A stretch of DNA of 53,957 nt from assembly GCA_009844405.1 (NCBI GenBank), contig VYBO01000060.1, forward strand, positions 1 through 53,957, in the 5' to 3' direction. This document shows, piece by piece, positions 43,940-53,957 of the stretch. Within the stretch, counting starts at the first letter, position 1. Every line of letters starts with the position of its first letter. The notes under the pieces are model-generated. The model saw nothing but the letters and a program-made list of their open reading frames with translations, was not told the DNA's origin and ran no database searches. The translations under genes and the position numbers were made by a program. This DNA is from Acidimicrobiaceae bacterium. GTDB taxonomy: Bacteria; Actinomycetota; Acidimicrobiia; Acidimicrobiales; Aldehydirespiratoraceae.

Positions 43940-46900
43940 CAGGACCGGTCCATCCGCCGGCGCAGCCACGCGAGCACCAGCACGACGGGCGCCGCCGCGC
44001 CGACCAGCTGACCACCGTGACGCCACCACGGTGCCGCGTAGGAGAGCTGCACCTCCCCCGCCTCCGAGGGCTGGTAGGCCCTCGCCCACGACAGCGCCTC
44101 CCGCCTGGGCACGGGCTCGCCGTCCACGGTCAGCTCCCAGCCCGGTCGCGGGGTGTGGCTGATGAGGATCTCGGCGTTGTCGGGAATCCTTGCCGTCCAG
44201 GGCGGACCGTCGCCGGAGAACATCGGCGAGCCGGCGTTCAACGGGCGGGCCTCGAGGTCCGTGAAGTCCTCGATGCCCTCGTCGAATCCCGGCGGGTAGA
44301 GAGCCCGCATGGGCACCCACGCCGTGTTCACGAACATGTCAACCGCGCTGTTGGTGCCTTCCACCAGCTCGAGATCCAGTTGATCGCGCATCACGGCGAT
44401 CAGGTCCGGTGGCACCGGCCGGGAGTCTTCCTCGGAGACGAACGGCGCCGGCGCAAGCCGGTGCAGCAGCACTACGTAGCGCACGCCCACACCGGCCAGG
44501 AGGCGCCCGCCCCGCGCCGTGCGTCCCTGTTCGATCTCTTCGATCGCCGTGGAGAAGAGATCGGCTCGACCCGGATCAAGCGGGATGGCGCGATCGAGGA
44601 GTGTCACCGAGTCGCCGACGGTGGACGCCCAGGCCACGCCCGGGGCCAGGCTGTGCCCTTCGGTGGCCAGAAACTCGGGCGCGCCGATCCACAGCACGCG
44701 GTAGGCGCCCTCCAGGACCGGGGGCTCGAAGCGCAGAGCCGAACGGTGATCGCTGGCAACCAGGCGCCATCGCCCGTCCTCCAGCCAGCCGATGCTGCCC
44801 ACCGCCAGCAGCAGCGACGCAGCCGCCGTCACCGGCACTAGCGCCTGCCTCCAGCCGAAGTGGCTGAAACGCAGGTCGTGCTCGATGGACAGCACGGCCA
44901 TGCCGCACAGCCCGGCTACCGCCACCGCGGCCGGGGCCAGCAGGAGATGCAAGTCGGGGAGCCCGAACGGCAACACTCCCCGCTGGGCCGCCAGGGCGAC
45001 GGCCCAGGCGACGATGGCCACCATCCAAAGGCGCACAGCCTGCTCCAGGCGCCACCCTCTCCCGAGCAGCAGCGGCACAGCCATAGGAAGCGCGAACAAC
45101 CAGACGAGCCATCCGGGATCGCTCGCCCCGACCGCGAAGCGCAGGATCTCGCCGAATGACACCACGCCGGCTGACCCGTCGCGCCCGTCGGCCAGGAATC
45201 CCCAGTCCGGGCCCGACGCCAGCAGGTCCACCACGGTCGGGAAGGCCAGGAAGGCGGCCGCCGGCACGGCCAGCGCGGTGGCGACCACCAGGCGGGGCAC
45301 ACCTTCGGGCCGGCCCGCGAGAAGGCTGCCCGCCACCAGGCCGGCTGCCAGCAGCACCACGAGTCCGGCAGCGGCCGGGACGATCAGCGCCGCGACGCCT
45401 GCAGCCGCTCCCAGCGACATGTACACCGCGGCGCGGCTCGCGAATCCCGGTGGCTCCTGGCGGAACGGCGCGGTCCGCGAGGCCCGCAGCAACTCCCGCA
45501 GCATCCACGGAGCGGCCGCGTAACCGACGAGACCGGCCAACGACCCACTCGCCACCGACGCCGGCGCGAGGGGAACCAGGAGGTAGGCGAACAGGGTGCC
45601 GGCCTGCGCCCGGCGGGAGCCGGTTGCGGACAGCAGGCGGTAGGACCCGACCAAGCCGGCAACGATCAGCGCGACGATCCCCAGGGTGCGGACCAGGGCC
45701 ATGCTGCCGAGGACCCAGCCGAGCACGCCGAGGTAGACGAGGACTCCCAGGTTCGAGGACGGCGCGCCGGCGTTGCGTTCGCTCCACCCGCCCCACCACG
45801 ACTCGAGCATGTCGGAGGCGTCTGCTCCGAACGCGGCGAAGTCCCCGACCGCGGGGACGCCCGAGGACAGGAGCCGGCGCGATCCGAACAGCACGAAGGC
45901 CAGAACCACGATCCAGGCGATCCACGCCAGCCGGTTGGTGCCGGTGTGCAGCCCCCCGAAGACTCCCCTGCCGGCGGCGCTGAGCAGCCCGGACGGCTGG
46001 GCGCCGGACCGTCTCCTCAGGAAGAACAGCAGGCGGACGCTGCCGAGGTACTGGAGCGCGGTCACGTCGGCCTGGCGCACCCGGCGAACCTGGGCGTTGG
46101 CCTTGCGGCGCTGCGACACCACGTCGAGCCGGGAGATGTTCCAGACCCAGGCCGATATCACGTCGCGTACCCGGCCGAGCCGGGCGGTGAAGACGGCCAG
46201 CACGACCTCGAACACCGCCATCAGCAGGGCAACCGGCAGGAACACGGTGAGCGAGATGCGGCCGTGGTTGACCAGCATCGCCCGCAGCGCGTGGCGGGTC
46301 TCGGTGCGCCTCGTGTCGTCGACGCCCGTACGGGACACGAGCCCTTCCCGGTGCCGGGCCACCGCTCCCCCGACGAACATCACCCGCGCCCCGGCCATCT
46401 GCGCCCGCCAGCACAGGTCCACGTCCTCGCCCCGGAAGGTCATGCCCCCGTCGAACCCGCCCAGGCGAACGAACAACTCGCGGCGGATCAGCAGCACCGC
46501 GGAGGGAAGGGCGAACACGTCGCTCACGCCGTCCAGCTGCTCCTGGTCGAGCTCGTCCGCACCGACCCGCTCCGCGGGCACGCCGAAGCGGTCGACGTCG
46601 TAGCCGGCGTGCTGGATGATCTCGGGCCGGTCCCATTCGACGAGCTTGGGACCGACGATCCCCGCGTTGCTCCTCAGCGCCTCGGCCACCAGCGCCGAGA
46701 CCGCGTCGGGCGCCAGGGCCACGTCGTCGTGGCACACCAGCAGGAAATCAGCCTCGATCCCTGCATCGAGGACGGTGTTGGCCGCCTGGGAGAACCCGGC
46801 GGTCCCGGCGCCGTCGAGGATGGCGGCGTCACCTATGACCTCCGAGACCCGGGCGCCGATCCCGGAGGAGGCCGCGTCGACGACGACCGTGGCCAGGGCC

Positions 46901-47052
46901 TCGTAGTCCTGCAGGGACAGCGATTCGAGGGTCTCGACGAACCAGCCGCCGGGCTCGTGGGCAACCACGACGGCCAGCACCGTCGGCTGCTGCTGGGCGA
47001 TGCCGTTCGCGCCCACCACGGGCGCCGCGCTGTCGACGGGAAATGCGATCAT
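43939..47052 (-). CDS. GT2 family glycosyltransferase with large C-terminal membrane domain (1037 aa)
   Basis: VLAVVVAHEPGGWFVETLESLSLQDYEALATVVVDAASSG...FLLVCHDDVALAPDAVSALVAEALRSNAGIVGPKLVEWDRPEIIQHAGYDVDRFGV...FRGEDVDLCWRAQMAGARVMFVGGAVARHREG; ATGA overlap with DUF5719 gene. Confidence 0.88.
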   Translation of the reverse strand: MIAFPVDSAAPVVGANGIAQQQPTVLAVVVAHEPGGWFVETLESLSLQDYEALATVVVDAASSGIGARVSEVIGDAAILDGAGTAGFSQAANTVLDAGIEADFLLVCHDDVALAPDAVSALVAEALRSNAGIVGPKLVEWDRPEIIQHAGYDVDRFGVPAERVGADELDQEQLDGVSDVFALPSAVLLIRRELFVRLGGFDGGMTFRGEDVDLCWRAQMAGARVMFVGGAVARHREGLVSRTGVDDTRRTETRHALRAMLVNHGRISLTVFLPVALLMAVFEVVLAVFTARLGRVRDVISAWVWNISRLDVVSQRRKANAQVRRVRQADVTALQYLGSVRLLFFLRRRSGAQPSGLLSAAGRGVFGGLHTGTNRLAWIAWIVVLAFVLFGSRRLLSSGVPAVGDFAAFGADASDMLESWWGGWSERNAGAPSSNLGVLVYLGVLGWVLGSMALVRTLGIVALIVAGLVGSYRLLSATGSRRAQAGTLFAYLLVPLAPASVASGSLAGLVGYAAAPWMLRELLRASRTAPFRQEPPGFASRAAVYMSLGAAAGVAALIVPAAAGLVVLLAAGLVAGSLLAGRPEGVPRLVVATALAVPAAAFLAFPTVVDLLASGPDWGFLADGRDGSAGVVSFGEILRFAVGASDPGWLVWLFALPMAVPLLLGRGWRLEQAVRLWMVAIVAWAVALAAQRGVLPFGLPDLHLLLAPAAVAVAGLCGMAVLSIEHDLRFSHFGWRQALVPVTAAASLLLAVGSIGWLEDGRWRLVASDHRSALRFEPPVLEGAYRVLWIGAPEFLATEGHSLAPGVAWASTVGDSVTLLDRAIPLDPGRADLFSTAIEEIEQGRTARGGRLLAGVGVRYVVLLHRLAPAPFVSEEDSRPVPPDLIAVMRDQLDLELVEGTNSAVDMFVNTAWVPMRALYPPGFDEGIEDFTDLEARPLNAGSPMFSGDGPPWTARIPDNAEILISHTPRPGWELTVDGEPVPRREALSWARAYQPSEAGEVQLSYAAPWWRHGGQLVGAAAPVVLVLAWLRRRMDRS

Positions 47053-47103
47053 CCGAGGCTAACGGCCACCCCTTCTACGGGGTGCCACCCTCGGCGCTTA
47101 TCG

Positions 47104-47772
47104 CTACGAGCCGGGTGACCCCCAGGCTTCCAACAACTCGGCTGATGTGACCACCGTGGCAACCATCGCCAGAGGGTGCTCGATCACGGCTTCCTCATAC
47201 TCGGCGGGGACGCCGGCCACGGCGTCGCGCCCCAGCACCACCTGGTAGCCGAGATCGACGGCGCTGAGGCACAGGCCCATGATTCCCACATTCACCGATA
47301 CGCCGGTGGCCACCACCGTGGTCACGCCCAGGTTGCGCAGGGTCTGATCGAGGGAGGTGGCCGTGAAGGGCGTCAGGCCGTGGCCGCGCGCCGCGATCAG
47401 GTCCCGGCGGTCATCCCCGAGCTCGGGCACGAGTCGCGCCCCGTCGCTTCCGGCAAGGGTCGGAGCGATCCCCTGCTCCCGACGCAGCTTGTCGGCCAAC
47501 CCCAGGATCCGGCAGTTGACCGCGGTGCCCGCCCCGTCGGAACGGGTGTGCACGACGCAGTGGACGACGGGTGCCCCCACACCTCGGGCCGCGTCGCACA
47601 CCGCAGCGGCGGCGCGCACCGTCCCGGCGGTCGACACCCGCTCGACGAGGGCCTTCATCATGGCGTCCGGGCCCACGACACCCCTCTGCAGCTCCATGGT
47701 CAGCACCGCAGTCGAGGACGGATCGACCAGCGCCGCCAGCCCCTCCGGCCCCCGCCCGCATGCCGCCGTCAT
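47104..47772 (-). CDS. Cysteine hydrolase / isochorismatase family protein
   Basis: TAVLTMELQRGVVGPDAMMKALVERVS...APVVHCVVHTRSDG...LDQTLRNLGVTTVVATGVSVNVGIMGLCLSAVDLGYQVVLGRDAVAG. Confidence 0.88.
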   Translation of the reverse strand: MTAACGRGPEGLAALVDPSSTAVLTMELQRGVVGPDAMMKALVERVSTAGTVRAAAAVCDAARGVGAPVVHCVVHTRSDGAGTAVNCRILGLADKLRREQGIAPTLAGSDGARLVPELGDDRRDLIAARGHGLTPFTATSLDQTLRNLGVTTVVATGVSVNVGIMGLCLSAVDLGYQVVLGRDAVAGVPAEYEEAVIEHPLAMVATVVTSAELLEAWGSPGS

Positions 47773-47776
47773 CGGG

Positions 47777-47861
47777 TCACCGTCGTCATGCGATCACCGT
47801 CGTCATTGGGTCACCGTCGTCATGCGATCACCGTCGTCATTGGGTCACCGTCGTCATGCGA
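47777..47861 (-). repeat. 17-bp tandem repeat, five full copies, forming start/stop-coupled mini-ORFs upstream of the hydrolase
   Basis: TCACCGTCGTCAT(GCGA/TGGG) alternating; on the minus strand ATGs at 47857, 47840, 47823, 47806, 47789, each ORF six codons ending in TGA within the next ATGA, the last overlapping CDS ATG 47772. Confidence 0.92.
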
Positions 47862-47933
47862 TCAAGTGTGGCACGCCCCGAACACGTATTGTGCGCGGTG
47901 ATGCGCGGTCCAGGCACCATCCGGTAGGCGCCG

Positions 47934-50836
<2,903 letters not shown>

Positions 50837-50840
<4 letters not shown>

Positions 50841-51541
50841 CTCTGGAGATCCTCGGGATCGAGGGCATCGGAGAGGTGAAGCCCGGGGACGATCTGGCCG
50901 CGCTCATCGTCGCCGCGGCCGGGCCTGACAGCCTGCGCGACCGCGACTGCGTGGTCGTCACCCAGAAGGTGGTGTCCAAGGCCGAGGGTCGGCTGGCGGC
51001 CGTCGATCCCGACGATCCTCTCAGCCACAAGCCGCTGGTGGAGGCGGAGTCGGTGCGGGTGCTGCGCCGCCGAGGTGACCTCATGATCTCGGAGACCGCT
51101 CAGGGCTTCGTGTGCGCCAACGCCGGGGTCGACCTCAGCAACGTCGAGGACGGGTATGCGGCCCTGCTGCCGGTCGATTCGGACCGCTCGGCCCGCTGGG
51201 TCCGCGACCGGATCGGGGCCCTGGCCGGCGTCGAGGTCGCGGTGGTGGTCTCCGACACGTTCGGCCGCCCGTGGCGCCGGGGGGTCACCGACACCGCCAT
51301 CGGCTGCGCCGGCATCGCGGCGGTGGTGGATCTGAGGGGCAGCACCGACGCGCTGGGCCGTGAGCTGAAGGTGACTGAGGTGGCCGTGGCCGACGAGATC
51401 GCGGCCGCCGCCGACCTGGTCATGGGCAAGGCCAAGGGCGTGCCCGTGGCGGTGGTGCGCGGCCTGGAGGAATCCTGGTTCCGCACCGGCTCAGTAGTCG
51501 ACGAGATAGTCCGCTCCCCCGCCGACGACCTCTTCCGCTAA
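50837..51541 (+). CDS. cofE: Coenzyme F420-0:L-glutamate ligase (stand-alone domain)
   Basis: LEILGIEGIGEVKPGDDLAALIVAAAG...DCVVVTQKVVSKAEGRLAAV...VVVSDTFGRPWRRGVTDTAIGCAGIAAVVDLRGSTDALGRELKVTEVAVADEIAAAADLVMGKA. Confidence 0.94.
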
Positions 51542-51566
51542 CCAACCATGTACGCGCTCAGCAGAT

Positions 51567-51977
51567 TCAGGGCCGAACTTCGATGAATCCGGCGGCGGCG
51601 AAGTCGTCGTCGAACGCCAGGGCCTCGCGTAGCCGGCGAGTACGCATCACTTCGAAGCTGGCGGCGTCCACGAAGGAATAGGGCCGCTCGTCGTGGCGGC
51701 GCAGCCATCGCCACGCCCTCGACTCCTCGTCACCAGTAACAGCCTGCACAGAGAGCTTGCCCGCGGACACCAGCACATTGATGCGGTCGAGGAAGCCAAT
51801 CGCGGCAATGTGGTTGGCCCGACGCCGAAGAAGCGTCCATGTCTCGCCCACAACGAGGTTGGTCGTGAGCACGCGCTCACCGCCGCGGATGAGCTTGCGC
51901 ATCTCCGTAGCGTCGCGGTGACGGCCGTCGGAGGGCAGGACCAGGGCCGCCCACCAACTCGTATCGGCAAACTTCAC
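51567..51977 (-). CDS. PIN domain (VapC-type) toxin
   Basis: MKFADTSWWAALVLPSDGRHRDA...TTNLVVGETWTLL...YSFVDAASFEVMRTRRLREALAFDDDFAAAGF. Confidence 0.88.
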   Translation of the reverse strand: MKFADTSWWAALVLPSDGRHRDATEMRKLIRGGERVLTTNLVVGETWTLLRRRANHIAAIGFLDRINVLVSAGKLSVQAVTGDEESRAWRWLRRHDERPYSFVDAASFEVMRTRRLREALAFDDDFAAAGFIEVRP

Positions 51978-52204
51978 GATCCGTAGACGATGTCGTCGAT
52001 CTCACCGGGCTCGACGCTCACACCGGGAGGGCCGAAACCGATCATGAACGTCCACGGGTCATCCACCTCGCGGGAACTCTCGCCGGGCAGCACCGCGGCA
52101 AGCCCGCGGCGGATCAGCTCGGACTTGGAGATTCCGAGCCGCCGCGCTTCTGCAGCCGCCTGGGCGTCGAGTTCCTCCGGCATGGTGATGGTCACCGCCT
52201 TCAT
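51974..52204 (-). CDS. Ribbon-helix-helix antitoxin (VapB-type)
   Basis: MKAVTITMPEELDAQAAAEARRLGISKSELIRRGLAAVLPGESS; ATGA overlap with toxin. Confidence 0.85.
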   Translation of the reverse strand: MKAVTITMPEELDAQAAAEARRLGISKSELIRRGLAAVLPGESSREVDDPWTFMIGFGPPGVSVEPGEIDDIVYGS

Positions 52205-52235
52205 GAGCGCATCATACATAGTGCTGTTACACCCT

Positions 52236-53723
52236 CTACAGAGTCAGTTGGCCGTTAAGGCTGCGGGCTGTGTCCGCTGCTTCAGCTCGCAGAGCGCGGG
52301 ATCTCGCCGGCGCCGCCCGGGCGGCAGCCGGACCAGGCTTCGTCGGTGGATCGCCGGGCTGTGCCTGCCGCGCTCCGTCCCGTCGGGACCCGTTCACTTG
52401 CTGGTGAGCGGGGGCGCGGGCTGCCGCCGGCATGCTCCGTGCAGGGCTGTTCGGAGACTGGACCGCGACGGGCTCGAGCATCTGGGGCTGGGCGGATGCG
52501 GCGGTTACAGGACGGGACAGGCTCGGCCGTTCAGGGGCGTGGGCGGGTCCGTAATGGACTGTGTCGGGCGGATGCAGGGTGCGGTTGCCGGGCGGGCCGT
52601 GGATCTGCCAGCCGAGGTGGTGGATCTTGTGGTGGCAGCGCCAGCAGGCCAGCACCATGTTGTCCAGGCTGGTGGCCCCGCCGTCGGAGACGGGCTTCAC
52701 GTGGTGGGCGTCGCAGATGTCGGGATGGGCGCCGCAGGCGAAGCAGCCGCCGTCGCGGGCGATCAGCAGTTGCCGCTGGGCCTTGGTGGCGCGGCGCACC
52801 GACTGGGCTCGCCATATCGGTCGGCCTCTGCGGTCATAGATCACACCGGTGAACCTGGCGTTGCAGGCCAGCTCCTCGAGCACCGACTGGGGCAGCCTCA
52901 CATCGTCGGGCAGCTCGGCGATGAGCTTGCCGGTGGCCTCATCGACGTGCGCGACCACACAAATGTCGGCGAAGGGCTTGGTCATCTGACCGTCGCCGCT
53001 GCTGGAGGTGAAGTGCTCAAGGGCGTCGGCCATGCACTGGTCGAAGCTACGCCGCGACACCGAATCGGCCGTGCCGTTGCCGGCCTGCTTGTCCGCGTCG
53101 TGAAAGCTGCCGGCGACGGCCCGCAGCCGGTTCTCGATGCGACGCCCGGTCACCGCGTCGAACTCGCCGCGCAGATGCACCATCCCGTCGTCGCCGTCCC
53201 ACACCCGCACGCAGCGCCGGGCCCGCTGGCGGGCATGCCCGCTCTCACCGCCGTCGCCCTGGCGCTCCACAGCCCAACGCCGGGCCTCCTTGGCGAACTG
53301 CTCCGGACGCATCGACTCGGCCCTGGCCAACAGATCCCCGTCAGCGTCGACATCCGCCGCGCTGGTCTTCGCAGCAGCCTCCGCAAGCCGCTTGGCATTC
53401 ACCACCGACACCCGCCCCGACTCGACCGCGTCACGCAGCCTGGGCGTGCTGCGGAGAGCCTCCGCTGTCTTGACCTGGCTTCGAGCCTCCTGCCGCGACA
53501 GCCCAGCGCCCGAAGCCAGCACCTCGGCACCGCCGTCGCCGTGACGCTCCCGGCCGGCGATGCTCGCCGCGGCCGCGGTCTGAGCAACCGAGATGACCGC
53601 GACCGCGGCCTTGAACACCTCCAGCATCGCCCGCATCTCCTCACACGAAGCATCCCCGGCATTGACAAGCGCCAGCACCTCCCTGGCAGCGGCCTCGACC
53701 CGTCGAGCAGCTTCGATCAACAT
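52236..53723 (-). CDS. DUF222/HNH endonuclease domain protein (13E12 repeat family type)
   Basis: MLIEAARRVEAAAREVLALVNAGDASCEEMRAML...CFACGAHPDICDAHHVKPVSDGGATSLDNMVLACWRCHHKIHHLGWQIH. Confidence 0.9.
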   Translation of the reverse strand: MLIEAARRVEAAAREVLALVNAGDASCEEMRAMLEVFKAAVAVISVAQTAAAASIAGRERHGDGGAEVLASGAGLSRQEARSQVKTAEALRSTPRLRDAVESGRVSVVNAKRLAEAAAKTSAADVDADGDLLARAESMRPEQFAKEARRWAVERQGDGGESGHARQRARRCVRVWDGDDGMVHLRGEFDAVTGRRIENRLRAVAGSFHDADKQAGNGTADSVSRRSFDQCMADALEHFTSSSGDGQMTKPFADICVVAHVDEATGKLIAELPDDVRLPQSVLEELACNARFTGVIYDRRGRPIWRAQSVRRATKAQRQLLIARDGGCFACGAHPDICDAHHVKPVSDGGATSLDNMVLACWRCHHKIHHLGWQIHGPPGNRTLHPPDTVHYGPAHAPERPSLSRPVTAASAQPQMLEPVAVQSPNSPARSMPAAARAPAHQQVNGSRRDGARQAQPGDPPTKPGPAAARAAPARSRALRAEAADTARSLNGQLTL

Positions 53724-53872
53724 GAACCAAGTATCCCATAGGGATATGACAACTGTCAAGCATTTCCAAGATATTTACAGTAATTATAGACCAAGCGACT
53801 TGAGACCCGCCCCATCACCGCACCGACAGAACGTCCTAACTCTCTCTCTTCGAGCGTGCGCGGATTGCTCAT

Positions 53873-53912
53873 GGTTGTGGGCTCCGGCGGTTGTGGGCTC
53901 CGGCGGTTGCGG
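53873..53912. repeat. Short tandem repeat, 16-bp unit (2.5 copies)
   Basis: ggttgtgggctccggc x2 followed by ggttgcgg. Confidence 0.75.
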
Positions 53913-53957
53913 TGGTCGATGAGTTTGGCGGTGATGATGAGGGCTATGGCGAGGGCG

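Noticed and set aside
47763-47861. Possible CRISPR-like array
   Set aside because: Units are 17 bp and directly contiguous with no spacers; there is no cas gene. It is a simple tandem repeat.

Overview
High-GC actinobacterial chromosome segment, probably Acidimicrobiia-like (inferred from gene content: F420 genes, DUF5719, hpf-secA-prfB-ftsE-ftsX order). Left to right: (1) partial Lrp/AsnC regulator divergent from alanine dehydrogenase; (2) a probable phage-defence pair, a 1312-aa N6-adenine DNA methyltransferase followed by a PLD-nuclease/SNF2-helicase gene split by a one-base frame change at a C6 tract, sitting between ald and ftsX; (3) the ftsX-ftsE-prfB-secA-hpf-comF housekeeping block; (4) a decayed epimerase, SDR, F420-dependent LLM oxidoreductase, coiled-coil membrane protein, and a coupled ferredoxin/small-subunit/GMC oxidoreductase operon; (5) an XRE-cupin regulator with FAD oxidoreductase, CaiB CoA-transferase, enoyl-CoA hydratase and a BMP-type ABC importer, linked by a shared 16-bp promoter motif; (6) ahcY, HicAB, a manA pseudogene, SIS isomerase, Trm112-like, manB, GT2, large membrane proteins, CPBP protease, ftsH, DUF5719 and GT2; (7) an isochorismatase-family hydrolase preceded by a 17-bp tandem repeat that forms a chain of five start/stop-coupled mini-ORFs; (8) rmd-gmd-cofD-cofE, VapBC and a DUF222/HNH (13E12-type) protein. 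The most unusual signals are the mini-ORF chain at 47770-47861, the frame-split defence helicase, and the catabolic/import regulon. All calls are from reading translations and sequence by eye; no database search was run.
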